Assembly: GCA_902812365.1 (NCBI GenBank)
Contig: CADDZC010000039.1
Span: 1-36,626, forward strand
Direction: 5' to 3'
DNA length: 36,626 bases
Origin: Acidobacteriota bacterium
GTDB taxonomy: Bacteria > Acidobacteriota > Terriglobia > UBA7540
Both the position numbers and the translations under genes were made by a program. The notes beneath the pieces were generated by a model that saw nothing but the letters and a program-made list of their open reading frames with translations, was not told where the DNA came from and searched no databases. Below, piece after piece: positions 1 to 10,768 of the stretch (position 1 is its first letter; each line of letters begins with the position of its first letter).

Positions 1-1
1 G

Positions 2-175
2 CTCGGCTCGGCGCCCCCCGGCCCGCGCATCGTGCCGAGCTTCCTGGTTCCGGCCGTGGCCCGCGTCGCCCTCCGGCGAGTCCGCCAGGGCGATACGCCG
101 GCCTCTTCCGAGCTCGAGGCGTGTTACGTTCGCCGCGCGGACGCGGAACTGAACTGGAAGGACCCGCAGGACTGA
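2..175 (+). CDS. tsaB: TsaB, C-terminal end (5' truncated by window)
   Basis: An open frame enters from the left edge and stops with TGA at 173-175, giving 57 codons. Its tail reads LEACYVRRADAELNWKDPQD, which resembles the usual end of TsaB (a Leu/Tyr-x-Arg-Arg-x-Asp-Ala-Glu pattern). TsaB is the inactive-homologue partner of TsaD in making the t6A modification of tRNAs that read ANN codons. The gene directly downstream is rimI, a common tsaB neighbour, which supports the call. The catalytic-fold part lies outside the window, so identity rests on the tail and the context only. Confidence 0.72.
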   Translation, partial: LGSAPPGPRIVPSFLVPAVARVALRRVRQGDTPASSELEACYVRRADAELNWKDPQD

Positions 176-231
176 TGGCGAAAGCAGGGAAGGTCAAGGA
201 TCGGGAGCCGGCAGGCCACGTCTTTCGATGA
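175..231 (+). other. 18-codon ORF bridging tsaB and rimI
   Basis: The ATG at 175 overlaps the tsaB stop (TGATG, 173-177), and the frame closes with TGA at 229-231, overlapping the rimI start (ATGA, 228-231). The peptide is short and basic, with no recognisable motif. No good Shine-Dalgarno sequence sits directly before the rimI ATG, so this frame could carry ribosomes from tsaB to rimI by translational coupling. It may equally be chance spacing. No independent function is proposed. Confidence 0.2.
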
Positions 232-686
232 CGATTCGGATTTTCACGCCCGACGATCTGGAAGGGCTGCTGGCCGTCCAGAAGGAAGCGACCGGGGCCG
301 CGCAGTGGGGCGCCGCCGACTACGCGCGGCTGGCGGCGAGTCCGGGCGGCTTGATCCTGGTGGCCGAGGCCGGCGGCGGCTCGGGCATCGTCGGATTTGC
401 CGCCATGGCGCAAATGGCCGATGAGGCGGAGCTCCGCAACATCGCCGTGCGCCCGCTTTACCAGCGGCAGGGAGTGGGCAGAAGACTGTTGGAACAGGCT
501 CACGAACGGCTGCTGGAAGCCGGCGTCAATCGCCTCTACCTCGAGGTCCGGCCGTCGAACCGGGCCGCTGTTGAACTTTACCGATCGCTGGGTTACAGCG
601 TGCGCGCCGAGCGCCGGAAGTATTATCAAGATCCGCCGGAAGACGCCTTGGTGCTCGGTTTGGAACTCGTGGCCAAGGAGGAATGA
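228..686 (+). CDS. rimI: Ribosomal protein S18 alanine N-acetyltransferase-like GNAT enzyme
   Basis: This is a 152-residue single-domain GNAT acetyltransferase. Motif A is clear: RNIAVRPLYQRQGVGRRLL at about residues 71-89, with the Q-x-x-G-x-G acetyl-CoA pyrophosphate loop. The C-terminal half (YLEVRPSN..A..LY...GY....R..YY....EDALVL) is the characteristic RimI block. RimI acetylates the N-terminal alanine of ribosomal protein S18, and in some bacteria other proteins. The gene follows tsaB, a pairing seen in many bacteria. The start at 228 is the natural one because the protein then begins MTIRIFTPDDL, as family members do. It has no obvious ribosome-binding site of its own and may be coupled to the small upstream frame. 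Confidence 0.88.
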   Translation: MTIRIFTPDDLEGLLAVQKEATGAAQWGAADYARLAASPGGLILVAEAGGGSGIVGFAAMAQMADEAELRNIAVRPLYQRQGVGRRLLEQAHERLLEAGVNRLYLEVRPSNRAAVELYRSLGYSVRAERRKYYQDPPEDALVLGLELVAKEE

Positions 687-745
687 GCTATAATGGCCGC
701 TGCCGGGCCGGAAATCGGCGGTACGCCCGGAGGCGAGGCACACTC

Positions 746-2845
746 ATGAACCTTCGTTCGCGGAGGACTCCTCCGCTGCTGAGGGCGGTTTTGTGCGCCG
801 GCCTGGCGCTGGCCAGCGCTAACCGTGCGGCGCGGGGCCAGGCGGGCGCGGCCAGCCCGGAACCCTCCCAGCCCGCGCTCGCGCCGGTCATTCATGGTCT
901 CGACGTGGCCAGCATGGACACAACCTGCCAGCCTTGCCAGGACTTCTATCACTACGCCAACGGCGAGTGGCTGAAGAAGAATCCCATCCCGCCCGCCTAC
1001 CCGAGTTGGGGCCGCTTTAACGAGCTGGCGGAGCGCAACCGCGAGGAGTTGCGCCAGATTCTGGAGGAAGCGGCCGCCGACCGCAACGCGCCGCCGGGCT
1101 CGAACGAGCAGAAGATCGGCGACTTTTACGCCAGCTGCATGGATGAACGCCAGATTGAGGCCGCCGGAATCCGGCCGCTCGAGCCGGAATTCGAGCGCAT
1201 CGAGAAGCTCCGGAGTTTGGCGGATCTGGTAGACGAAATCGCCCATCTGCAAAGCGAAGGCGTGGGCGTGCTGTTCAATTTCGGCTCGACGCAGGATGAG
1301 AAGAACAGCTCCCAGGTGATTGGCGGGGCCGAGCAGGGCGGTCTGGGCCTGCCGGACCGCGACTATTACACCCGGACGGACGACAAGTCGAAGGAGCTGC
1401 GGGCCAAATACCTGCAGCACGTCGCGAAGATGTTCGAGCTGTTGGGCGACGGCGCGGGCCGCGCCCAGGCCGAAGCGTCGACGGTGATGAACATCGAAAC
1501 GAAGCTGGCCGAGGCGTCCATGACTCGCATCGAGCGCCGCGACCCGGTGAAGACGTATCACAAGATGAGCCGCGACCAGCTGAAAGCCCTTACCCCCGCC
1601 TTCGGCTGGGTCCGTTATTTCCACGATCTGGGCTTTCCCAACATTCAGACGGTGGACGTGGCGCAACCGAAGTTCTTTGAAGAAATGAACCAGGAGCTGA
1701 CGACGGTGCCTCTGGCCGACTGGAAGGTCTATCTGCGGTGGCACTTGATCCACGCCACGGCCCCGGCGCTCTCCTCGGCCTTCGTCAACGAGAACTTCGA
1801 GTTTTACGGCCGCACTTTGGAGGGCACCAAGGAACTTCTGCCGCGCTGGAAACGTTGCGTCGCCGCTACCGATCGCCAGTTGGGCTTCGCGCTGGGACGG
1901 GCTTATGTAAAAAAATACTTTCCGCCCGAGGCGAAAGCACGAGCGCTGGAGATGGTCCATAACCTGATGGATGCCCTGCGGGATGACATCCAGCACCTGT
2001 CGTGGATGGGACCGGCGACCAAGAAGCAGGCGCTCGCCAAGCTCGATGCCTTCCAGCTTAAGATCGGCTACCCCGACAAGTGGCGGGACTATTCGGCGTT
2101 TCACGTGGACCGCGGCCCTTACGTGCTCAACACCCTGCGGGGCGACGCTTACGAAAACAACTACGAGTTGGCCAAGATCGGCAAGCCCGTCGATCGCACG
2201 GAATGGCAGATGACGCCGCCCACCGTGAACGCCTATTACGATCCGCAGATGAACGAGATTGTCTTTCCGGCCGGCATCCTCCAGCCTCCTTTTTTTGACG
2301 CCCAGCGCGACGATGCCATGAATTACGGAGGCATGGGGGCCGTGATCGGCCACGAGATGACCCACGGCTTTGACGATGAAGGACGGCAGTTTGACGCCCG
2401 GGGCAATCTGCGCGACTGGTGGACGCCGGAGGACGCCAAGAATTTTCAGCGGCGCGCCGAATGCGTCGAGAAGCAGTTCGACGCTTATGTGGTGGAGGAT
2501 CACCTCCATGAAAACGGCAAATTGGTGCTCGGCGAAAGCATCGCCGATCTCGGCGGCTTGAAGATCGCTTACCGGGCGCTCGAGAAGAGTCTGCAGGGCA
2601 AGCCCCGCCCGCGCCTCGACGGGTTCACTCCCGAGCAGCGGTTTTTCTTGGCTTTCGCTCAAGTCTGGGCCAGCAACGACCGGCCGCAGTATGAACGGCT
2701 CCAGGTCAGCATTGACGAGCATCCGATCGACCGCTTCCGCGCCATCGCCGCTCCCTCAAACATGCCGGCGTTTGCGCAGGCGTTCGGCTGCCACGCCGGC
2801 GACGCCATGGTGCGGCCGGCGAGCGAGCGCTGCGAGATCTGGTAG
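746..2845 (+). CDS. Secreted M13 family zinc metallopeptidase (neprilysin/PepO-like)
   Basis: This 699-residue protein has the full-length M13 architecture. The active-site helix HEMTH is at residues 536-540 (two zinc His and the catalytic Glu), the third zinc ligand is Glu597 in GESIADLGG, the substrate-binding NAYY motif lies upstream, and the chain ends in the family-typical C-x-x-W (CEIW). M13 enzymes cleave peptides outside the cytoplasm. The ATG at 746 is preferred over the in-frame ATG at 683: it follows a GAGG-type ribosome site and gives a clean signal peptide (basic MNLRSRR, hydrophobic core, likely cleavage after about residue 32). The 683 start overlaps the rimI stop and sits almost on top of its AAGGAGG. 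A TATAAT at 689-694 could be a -10 element, but no -35 is visible. The substrate is unknown. Confidence 0.93.
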   Translation: MNLRSRRTPPLLRAVLCAGLALASANRAARGQAGAASPEPSQPALAPVIHGLDVASMDTTCQPCQDFYHYANGEWLKKNPIPPAYPSWGRFNELAERNREELRQILEEAAADRNAPPGSNEQKIGDFYASCMDERQIEAAGIRPLEPEFERIEKLRSLADLVDEIAHLQSEGVGVLFNFGSTQDEKNSSQVIGGAEQGGLGLPDRDYYTRTDDKSKELRAKYLQHVAKMFELLGDGAGRAQAEASTVMNIETKLAEASMTRIERRDPVKTYHKMSRDQLKALTPAFGWVRYFHDLGFPNIQTVDVAQPKFFEEMNQELTTVPLADWKVYLRWHLIHATAPALSSAFVNENFEFYGRTLEGTKELLPRWKRCVAATDRQLGFALGRAYVKKYFPPEAKARALEMVHNLMDALRDDIQHLSWMGPATKKQALAKLDAFQLKIGYPDKWRDYSAFHVDRGPYVLNTLRGDAYENNYELAKIGKPVDRTEWQMTPPTVNAYYDPQMNEIVFPAGILQPPFFDAQRDDAMNYGGMGAVIGHEMTHGFDDEGRQFDARGNLRDWWTPEDAKNFQRRAECVEKQFDAYVVEDHLHENGKLVLGESIADLGGLKIAYRALEKSLQGKPRPRLDGFTPEQRFFLAFAQVWASNDRPQYERLQVSIDEHPIDRFRAIAAPSNMPAFAQAFGCHAGDAMVRPASERCEIW

Positions 2846-2968
2846 CCGTCACCCGAGGGACGAAAGGGGCCGCACCAGCCGGCCGCACCCAGCCAGTGGT
2901 TCCGTTGGTGAGGCGAGCGGCGCTCTCGGTGGCCCGGCCGGGGAGGGCGAAGCGGAGGGTGAGCCGGA

Positions 2969-2996
2969 TTGACAGCTCTTCGAGCTGTGTTATACT
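2969..2996 (+). promoter_or_regulatory. Sigma70-type promoter for tig, with a dyad in the spacer
   Basis: A perfect -35 (TTGACA, 2969-2974) is followed after 16 bases by TATACT (2991-2996). Transcription would start near 3004, leaving a leader of about 113 bases before the tig GTG. Between the two boxes lies a perfect inverted repeat, CAGCTC-TTC-GAGCTG (2973-2987), sharing two bases with the -35, which is a good position for a repressor operator. It does not look like CIRCE or a CtsR site. A second TATAAT at 3096-3101 close to the gene lacks a convincing -35. Confidence 0.72.
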
Positions 2997-3116
2997 TTTT
3001 ATCGTAAGGGGGCGGCTCGAACAATCCCTCCCGGATGGGGCTGCCGCCAGCTCGGAAGTCCATGAGGCAATTTTTCTCGCCGCTCTATTTCACCTTATAA
3101 TTCGAATTGAGGAACC

Positions 3117-4454
3117 GTGGAGGCCGCGCACTGCAAAAGAGAGCTACTCATTGAGATTCCGCCCGACGTTGTGAATCGCGAGACGGAGAGCGTGACTAAG
3201 GAGTACGCCAAGGTGGCTCGTATCCCCGGATTCCGGCCCGGGCGGGCGCCCCACAGTTTGGTGCAGCGCCGCTTTCGGGACGAAATCCAGAGCGACGTTG
3301 TGCAATCGCTGGTCCCCAAGTTCTTTGAGAATGCCGTCCGGCAAAACAACCTTTCCGTGGTCGGCCGCCCGCGCTTTGACGACCTGAAGTTCGAGGCCGA
3401 CCAGCCGCTGCGCGTGAAGGCCACGTTTGAGGTCTACCCGGAGTTTCAGCTCCGGGAGTATAAAGGTCTGGAGGTGGAAGAAGAGCCGGCCACCGTGACC
3501 GAAGACGACGTGGCGAAGGCCCTCGAAAATCTGCGCGAACACTGGGCAACGTTTGAAGTGGTCTCCGACCGCGCCGCCGAGATGGACGACTACGTCATGG
3601 TCAGCTACGAAGGTCGCGACGCCAGCGATCCCTCGTCCACTCCGGTTGCTTGGCGCGAGGGCAGCGTGCACCTGGGCGGGAAAGGGACAATTCGAGAGTT
3701 TACCGATAACCTGATCGGCGCGAAGCCCGGGGAAACGCGGGAGTTTGATGTGACCTATCCCGCCGACTTTCCGCAGAAGAAGCTGGCCGGCAAGACGCTC
3801 CATTACCGCGTGGAAATCCAGAGCATCAAAAGGAGAGTGTTGCCGGCGGTGGATGACGAGCTGGCCAGGACGGTCAGTGAGTTCTCGACCCTCGAGGAGT
3901 TGAAGCGGGATATCCGCCGGAAACTCGAGGCGCAGCGCCGTCGCGACGTCGAACAATCGGCCAAGCTCAAGCTGATCGAAAAGCTCGTGGAGGCACATGA
4001 GTTTCCAGTGCCCGAGGCGTTGGTGGAGGCGCGGCTGGAAAGAAAGTTGGAACGCCTGGTCGGTCAGCTCCTGGCGCAGGGGATCGACCCGCGGACGGCG
4101 TCGATCGACTGGGGCAAGATGCGCGAGGAGGCGCGTCCCGATGCCGAAAGGGAAGCGCGCGGCATGATGATCCTGAGTAAGATCGCCGAGGCGGAAAAGA
4201 TCGAGTTGAGCGAGGAAGAGTTGGACGAAGCGATCCGCGAGATGGCGGAAGAGGGGCGGGAAACCCCCGCGGCCCTCAAAACCCGCTTGACAGAGACCGG
4301 CGAGATTGATAAGCTTAAGTCTAGCCGCCGCAACCAGAAGGCCCTGGACTTCATCTACCAAAACGCCAAGATCGTTCGTCGAGCGAGCCAGCCAGATCAT
4401 GGGCCGGAGGCGGCGGGACGGCCTGAACCGATGGGTGTTGAAGAACAACGATGA
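3117..4454 (+). CDS. tig: Trigger factor, ribosome-associated chaperone and prolyl isomerase
   Basis: The product has 445 residues, close to the usual trigger factor length. The N-terminal ribosome-binding domain carries the signature loop GFRPGRAP at residues 38-45. A divergent FKBP-type PPIase domain follows at roughly 150-240, then the long helical C-terminal cradle. It meets nascent chains at the ribosome exit tunnel. The start is GTG at 3117 after GAGGA with short spacing; the protein then begins close to the normal family N-terminus ([14 protein letters not shown]). The stop overlaps the clpP ATG by four bases, so the two are probably translated together. Transcription most likely comes from the promoter at 2969-2996. 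Confidence 0.96.
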   Translation: MEAAHCKRELLIEIPPDVVNRETESVTKEYAKVARIPGFRPGRAPHSLVQRRFRDEIQSDVVQSLVPKFFENAVRQNNLSVVGRPRFDDLKFEADQPLRVKATFEVYPEFQLREYKGLEVEEEPATVTEDDVAKALENLREHWATFEVVSDRAAEMDDYVMVSYEGRDASDPSSTPVAWREGSVHLGGKGTIREFTDNLIGAKPGETREFDVTYPADFPQKKLAGKTLHYRVEIQSIKRRVLPAVDDELARTVSEFSTLEELKRDIRRKLEAQRRRDVEQSAKLKLIEKLVEAHEFPVPEALVEARLERKLERLVGQLLAQGIDPRTASIDWGKMREEARPDAEREARGMMILSKIAEAEKIELSEEELDEAIREMAEEGRETPAALKTRLTETGEIDKLKSSRRNQKALDFIYQNAKIVRRASQPDHGPEAAGRPEPMGVEEQR

Positions 4455-5053
4455 GAGACGCGGGAATGACACTGGTGCCAATGGTCGTCGAGCAGACCAA
4501 CCGCGGCGAGCGGGCTTACGACATCTATTCCCGCCTGCTGCGGGACAATATCATTTTCATCGGGACGCCGATCGATGATAATGTGGCGAATCTGGTCACC
4601 GCCCAGCTCTTGTTCCTGGACGCCGAGGATCCCGAGAAGGATGTGCAGCTTTATATCAATTCCCCAGGAGGGAGCGTCACGGCGGGCATGGCCATTTATG
4701 ACACCATGCAGTTTATCCGGCCCGACGTGGCCACGATCTGCATCGGCTGTGCGGCCTCAATTGCCGCGCTTCTGCTCGCTGCCGGTACCCCCGGCAAGAG
4801 GCTGGCGTTGCCCAACTCGCGGGTGCTGATCCACCAGCCTTCTATGGGAGGACTGTCGGGACAGGCTACCGACATTGACATTCACGCCCGAGAAATCCTG
4901 CGGGTACGAGCCAACATTAACGAGATTCTGGCCAAACACACCAACCAGCCGTTGCAGAAGATCGAGCACGACGTCGAGCGCGACTTTTGGATGACGGCTC
5001 AGCAGGCGCGAGAATACGGCATGGTGGACGAGATTATTTACCAGCACAAGTAG
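4451..5053 (+). CDS. clpP: ATP-dependent Clp protease proteolytic subunit
   Basis: This 200-residue serine protease forms the tetradecameric barrel that degrades proteins fed by ClpX or other Clp ATPases. The triad is intact: Ser103 in [13 protein letters not shown], His128 in VLIHQP and Asp178 in ERDFWM. The residue after the catalytic serine is Ile where most family members have Met, a conservative change. The ATG at 4451 overlaps the tig stop (ATGA). An in-frame ATG at 4466 would begin [11 protein letters not shown], the more typical ClpP N-terminus, and cannot be excluded; a short propeptide may be removed in either case. The tig-clpP-clpX-lon order is conserved in many bacteria. Confidence 0.96.
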   Translation: MRDAGMTLVPMVVEQTNRGERAYDIYSRLLRDNIIFIGTPIDDNVANLVTAQLLFLDAEDPEKDVQLYINSPGGSVTAGMAIYDTMQFIRPDVATICIGCAASIAALLLAAGTPGKRLALPNSRVLIHQPSMGGLSGQATDIDIHAREILRVRANINEILAKHTNQPLQKIEHDVERDFWMTAQQAREYGMVDEIIYQHK

Positions 5054-5187
5054 CTCAGAAGCACCGAACTTAGCCGGGGTTTTGGCATGTGTGTTGCAGT
5101 AGGAACGCGGCGGCAGCAGGCGGTTCGAGGCGGCTACGCGTCGAGTCCGCCGGGGGGGGTCCAGCACGCCGTGAAGGTGGAAATGGG

Positions 5188-5202
5188 CGGTCAATTTGAC
5201 CG
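5188..5202. promoter_or_regulatory. 15-bp perfect dyad upstream of clpX (candidate operator)
   Basis: The clpP-clpX gap (5054-5291) is 238 bases, unusually wide within this block. It contains the perfect inverted repeat CGGTCAA-T-TTGACCG, directly followed by TATGAT (5203-5208), a possible -10 without a recognisable -35. A second 12-base palindrome, GGCAAGCTTGCC, lies at 5250-5261. The half-site GGTCAA recalls the CtsR heptamer, but CtsR sites are direct repeats, so this is not a CtsR operator as described. A regulator binding here to control a clpX promoter is inference. Confidence 0.4.
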
Positions 5203-5291
5203 TATGATATTGAAAAACAGTACATGGAACTTTTAGTCTCGATCTTCGAGGCAAGCTTGCCGACCCTAACCGATAAGCTCAGGAGCACCCT

Positions 5292-6554
5292 GTGAAACGA
5301 ACCGGACTTGACGAACCTCTACGCTGCTCCTTTTGCCGGAAAACGCAAGATTCTGTTAAGAAGCTCATTTCATCACCTGACGAGCACCCTCGCGCTTACA
5401 TATGCGACGAGTGCGTAGCCGTTTGCAACAGCATCCTGGAGGACGAAGGGGCGGAGCGTCCCGCGGTCTCAACGTCGAATTTGCCGCGGCCCGTGGAAGT
5501 GAAGGCTTTTCTGGAAGAATACGTAGTTGGGCAGGATAAGACTAAGAAAAAGCTGGCGGTTGCGGTCTATAATCACTACAAGCGCATTTTGCTCAGCCGG
5601 CAACGGAACGATGTCGAGCTGACGAAGTCCAATATCCTGCTGATTGGGCCCACCGGAACTGGGAAAACTCTTCTGGCTCAGACACTTGCGAGACTTCTGG
5701 AGGTCCCCTTTGCCATTGTCGACGCGACCACGCTGACCGAGGCCGGTTATGTGGGAGAAGATGTTGAAAACATTATACTTAAACTCCTCCAAAACGCCAA
5801 CGGCGATGTTCAGAGGGCTCAGCAAGGGATTATCTATATCGACGAAATCGACAAGATATCCAAAAAAGACGAAAATCCTTCGATCACCCGCGATGTTTCC
5901 GGGGAGGGCGTCCAGCAGGCGCTGCTCAAGATTTTGGAGGGGACGATCGCCAATGTGCCCCCTCAGGGAGGCCGCAAACACCCCCACCAAGAGTTTACGC
6001 CGGTCGATACGACCAACATCCTGTTTATTTGTGGAGGGGCATTTGTCGGCCTGGAGCGGATCATCGAGCGGCGGATCGGCAAGCGCAGCATGGGTTTTCA
6101 CACCGACCCCGACGCCGTTCAGGTCTCGCCGAGCAAGAGAAATTTTGAAGTTTTGGAGCAGGTTCAGCCGATAGACCTCATTCGGTACGGGCTGATCCCG
6201 GAGTTTGTGGGCCGGCTGCCCGTGGTCAGCGTCTTGAACGACCTGGACGAGGCGGCGCTGATTGAGATTTTGACCCGGCCGAAGAATGCTCTGACCAAGC
6301 AGTACCAGAGGCTGTTTGAGTTCGAGAATGTCAAGCTGCGCTTTACCGACGAGGCTCTGCGCACCATTGCCCGCCAGGCGCTCGAGCGCAAGCTCGGCGC
6401 CCGCGGGCTGCGGATGATCCTCGAGGATTTGATGCTGGACCTCATGTACCATCTCCCCAGCCACCGCAAGCTGCGGGAATTTGTGGTGACCGACGAGATG
6501 GTGCGGAAGCATGAGATCGATTTCCATTCCGTGCTGCTGGAAAAGGCGGGATAA
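5292..6554 (+). CDS. clpX: ClpX, ATP-dependent unfoldase of ClpXP
   Basis: This 420-residue AAA+ unfoldase recognises tagged substrates and threads them into ClpP. The N-terminal zinc-binding domain has Cys12, Cys15, Cys38 and Cys41. Walker A is GPTGTGKT at 119-126, the pore loop GYVG at 152-155 and Walker B IIYIDEID at 180-187. The ClpP-docking loop is represented by SMGF, and the sensor region [14 protein letters not shown] is intact. The start is GTG at 5292, six bases after a good AGGAG (5281-5285). The wide upstream gap with its dyads suggests clpX may have regulation of its own besides read-through from tig-clpP. Confidence 0.97.
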   Translation: MKRTGLDEPLRCSFCRKTQDSVKKLISSPDEHPRAYICDECVAVCNSILEDEGAERPAVSTSNLPRPVEVKAFLEEYVVGQDKTKKKLAVAVYNHYKRILLSRQRNDVELTKSNILLIGPTGTGKTLLAQTLARLLEVPFAIVDATTLTEAGYVGEDVENIILKLLQNANGDVQRAQQGIIYIDEIDKISKKDENPSITRDVSGEGVQQALLKILEGTIANVPPQGGRKHPHQEFTPVDTTNILFICGGAFVGLERIIERRIGKRSMGFHTDPDAVQVSPSKRNFEVLEQVQPIDLIRYGLIPEFVGRLPVVSVLNDLDEAALIEILTRPKNALTKQYQRLFEFENVKLRFTDEALRTIARQALERKLGARGLRMILEDLMLDLMYHLPSHRKLREFVVTDEMVRKHEIDFHSVLLEKAG

Positions 6555-6649
6555 AGGCCGGCTTCGAGGTTCAGCCGCCGGGGGGAGAAGGGTGACGGGA
6601 ACGCGACAGAGGACGGCCAAGCTCGGCTTCCGGAAAGGCGCACCGATCG

Positions 6650-9073
6650 ATGAGTTCATCCCTGTTTTCAGGACGTGAAAAGAGCGACATTCGAACGCTG
6701 CCGATGATGCCGCTGCGCGACGTCGTCATCTTTCCTCACATGATGTCGCCGTTTGTGGTCGGCCGCGAAAGTTCGATTCGCGCCCTCGAGGAGGCCCTGG
6801 CGGGCGACAAGAAGATTTTTCTGGCCACCCAGCACGACGCTTCGGTCGACGATCCCAAGCCCAACGAAATCTACCAGGTGGGAACGATCGCCAACATCGT
6901 CCAGAGCCTCAAGTTGCCCGACGGGAACATCAAGGTGCTCGTGGAGGGGGTCGAGCGCGGCAAAATCGTCAAGGTGTCGAGTGACGAAGGCTACTTTCGC
7001 GTCAGTGTGAAGACGGCGGCCTACCGGCCGGTTTCCACCCCCAGCCTCGAACAGCTCGTGCAGCGCGTCATTTCCCTCTTTGAGCAGTACGTCAAGCTTT
7101 CCCAAAGCCTCAACTACGAGACCATGATCGCGGCCGTCAAGGTGGATGAGATCGGTAAGTTCACCGATACGGTGGCCGCCAACCTGAATGTTTCGGTCGA
7201 GGAAAAACAGGAGCTGCTCGAAATTTTCGACCCGGTCGACCGGCTGACCCGGCTCGCCGACCTTCTCGATATCGAGATTGAGAAACTCAACGTGGATCGC
7301 ACCATCCAGGGACGCGTCAAGCGCCAGATGGAGCGCGCCCAGCGCGAGTATTATCTGAACGAAAAGATCAAGGCCATCCAAAAGGAGCTGGGACGCAACG
7401 AAAAGAGCGAAATTGACGAGCTCAAAAAGAAGATCGAGACCTCCGGCATGACCAAGGACGCCCGCGAGAAAGCCGAGCAGGAGCTCAAGCGGCTCGAGAT
7501 GATGCCGCCCATGTCGGCCGAATCCACCGTGTCGCGGAACTACCTGGACTGGCTGCTCTCGGTGCCGTGGAAGCAGAAATCCCGGGAGATTCGCAACATT
7601 AAGCGGGCGGAAAAGATTCTGGAAGAGGACCACTACGGGCTGGAAAAAATCAAGGAGCGCATCCTGGAGTTCCTCGCCGTCCGCCAACTGGTGAAGACTC
7701 CCAAAGGCTCCATTCTGTGCTTTGTGGGGCCGCCGGGCGTGGGCAAGACGTCGCTCGGCCGGTCGGTGGCCCGGGCGACGGGCCGCAAGTTCGTGCGCCT
7801 GTCGCTGGGCGGCGTCCGTGACGAGGCGGAAATTCGCGGCCATCGCCGCACTTACATCGGCGCTTTGCCTGGCCAGATCATCCAGATGATGAAGAAGGCG
7901 GGCACGACGAACCCCGTCTTTCTGCTCGATGAAGTCGACAAGATGAGCATGGACTTCCGGGGCGATCCCTCGGCGGCTCTGCTCGAGGTCCTCGATCCCG
8001 AACAGAACAATACCTTCATGGATCACTATCTGGATGTGGAGTACGATCTGTCGAAGGTCTTTTTCATCACCACCGCCAACGTCATCCACACCATCCCGCA
8101 GCCCCTCCAGGATCGCATGGAGATCCTGCGCCTGTCCGGGTACACCGAACAGGAGAAACTGGAGATCGCCAAGCGCTTTCTGGTGCCCAAACAGCGCGAG
8201 GCCTGCGGATTGAAACCCGAAAACCTGACCATTACCGACGACGCGGTGCGGGGGATTATTCGCAGCTATACGCGCGAGGCCGGGGTGCGGAACCTGGAGC
8301 GCGAAATCGCCAACATCTGCCGCAAGGTGGCCCGCAAGGTGGTGACCGAAGGCCGCGGCCTTCAGGTGACGGTGACGCCGGCCGACCTGAAGGATTACCT
8401 GGGTGTCATCAAGTTCCGCGACGCCAAGTCGGAAGAGAAGAATGAAGTCGGGCTCGCCATCGGCATGGCCTGGACAGAGGTGGGCGGCGAGATTCTGCAG
8501 ATCGAAGCCACCGTGATGCCGGGCAAAGGCAAGTTGACGCTGACCGGCAAGCTGGGCGACGTCATGCAGGAATCGGGCCAGGCCGCCATGAGCTACGTGC
8601 GGTCGCGGGCGGCGCGGCTCGGGCTGGAACCGGACTTCTACCGGCGGCTCGACATCCACATTCATATTCCCGAGGGGGCCATTCCCAAGGACGGCCCTTC
8701 GGCGGGGATCACCCTGGCCACCGCCGTGGTGAGCGCCTTGACCAAGATCCCGGTGCGGCGTGACATCGCCATGACGGGCGAGATCACGCTCCGCGGCAAA
8801 GTCCTGCCCATCGGCGGGGTGAAGGAAAAGGTGCTGGCGGCGCACCGCCACGGAAACCAGACGGTGATCCTGCCGCGCGACAACGAAAAAGACCTGTCGG
8901 AGATTCCCGAGAACATTCAGCAGGAGCTGACGATTCGCTTCGTCGATACGATGGACGAGGTGCTCGATCTGGCGCTCGAGCGCAAGATCGAAGCCCCCGC
9001 CCAGGTGGCCGCCGCCGAAGCGGAGCTGGAACCGGCGGAGCAGGAAGCGGAGCACGGTCAGTTGACGAATTAG
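6650..9073 (+). CDS. lon: Lon ATP-dependent protease
   Basis: This is a full-length 807-residue LonA-type protease. It has an N-terminal substrate-binding domain (about 15-205), a coiled-coil linker, an AAA+ module (Walker A GPPGVGKT at 360-367, Walker B FLLDEVDK at 424-431) and a C-terminal protease domain with the Ser684/Lys727 dyad (PKDGPSAG and GGVKEK, spaced as in the E. coli enzyme). It degrades misfolded and some regulatory proteins in the cytoplasm. The start at 6650 follows a GGAAAGG about ten bases upstream. The 95-base gap after clpX shows no terminator, so lon is probably in the same transcription unit. The last 25 residues are an acidic, Ala/Glu-rich tail. Confidence 0.97.
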   Translation: MSSSLFSGREKSDIRTLPMMPLRDVVIFPHMMSPFVVGRESSIRALEEALAGDKKIFLATQHDASVDDPKPNEIYQVGTIANIVQSLKLPDGNIKVLVEGVERGKIVKVSSDEGYFRVSVKTAAYRPVSTPSLEQLVQRVISLFEQYVKLSQSLNYETMIAAVKVDEIGKFTDTVAANLNVSVEEKQELLEIFDPVDRLTRLADLLDIEIEKLNVDRTIQGRVKRQMERAQREYYLNEKIKAIQKELGRNEKSEIDELKKKIETSGMTKDAREKAEQELKRLEMMPPMSAESTVSRNYLDWLLSVPWKQKSREIRNIKRAEKILEEDHYGLEKIKERILEFLAVRQLVKTPKGSILCFVGPPGVGKTSLGRSVARATGRKFVRLSLGGVRDEAEIRGHRRTYIGALPGQIIQMMKKAGTTNPVFLLDEVDKMSMDFRGDPSAALLEVLDPEQNNTFMDHYLDVEYDLSKVFFITTANVIHTIPQPLQDRMEILRLSGYTEQEKLEIAKRFLVPKQREACGLKPENLTITDDAVRGIIRSYTREAGVRNLEREIANICRKVARKVVTEGRGLQVTVTPADLKDYLGVIKFRDAKSEEKNEVGLAIGMAWTEVGGEILQIEATVMPGKGKLTLTGKLGDVMQESGQAAMSYVRSRAARLGLEPDFYRRLDIHIHIPEGAIPKDGPSAGITLATAVVSALTKIPVRRDIAMTGEITLRGKVLPIGGVKEKVLAAHRHGNQTVILPRDNEKDLSEIPENIQQELTIRFVDTMDEVLDLALERKIEAPAQVAAAEAELEPAEQEAEHGQLTN

Positions 9074-9385
9074 CCGGAACCCGGCTTGAGCGAGCCATGG
9101 AGGAAGTGCCCGAGCCTACCAACTCGCCCGTGAAACTTATTTCCCGGAAGATGCATCTGAAGAGTTGTAGAAGGCAAGGCCGGTCCGGCCCAGCGCGATT
9201 CACGGAAGAGCCGCAACCCCAAGCGAACGACGACACCGCTACCTTTCGCCTCTGGCGATTCCATCTCGGATTCCAACGTGCCCACGGTACTGAGTGGACT
9301 GGACGAGAACGATGACCGCAAAACCAGCCAGCGGCCGGCGGTGCCGCGCAAGAGTGCGGAATTGAACAAGAAGAGAGAGTTGTCT
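9074..9385 (+). other. lon-rho intergenic region (312 bases), mostly unassigned
   Basis: A small hairpin overlaps the lon stop (AGCCGG-AAC-CCGGCT, 9072-9086), but no T-run follows. A tight palindrome, GGCCGG-T-CCGGCC, lies at 9178-9190. I find no convincing promoter. The rho reading frame is open back to an ATG at 9278, but that extension is not family-like. The length would fit a rho leader, and Rho is autoregulated in several bacteria, but nothing in the sequence proves this. Confidence 0.3.
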
Positions 9386-10717
<1,332 letters not shown>

Positions 10718-10768
10718 GCGCCGGCCAGGACCGCGCCGCCGTTCGCCCGCGAAGAGGGCGCCGGACCG

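Noticed and set aside
626-2722. Long minus-strand open frame of 698 codons opposite the M13 peptidase
   Set aside because: It is a shadow of the peptidase gene in GC-rich sequence; the peptidase has all its catalytic motifs and the shadow has none.
5188-5202. CtsR or HrcA (CIRCE) operator upstream of clpX
   Set aside because: CtsR sites are tandem direct heptamers and CIRCE is a 9-9-9 inverted repeat of different sequence; neither fits.
6668-9055. Minus-strand open frame of 795 codons opposite lon
   Set aside because: It is an antisense shadow of a complete lon gene.
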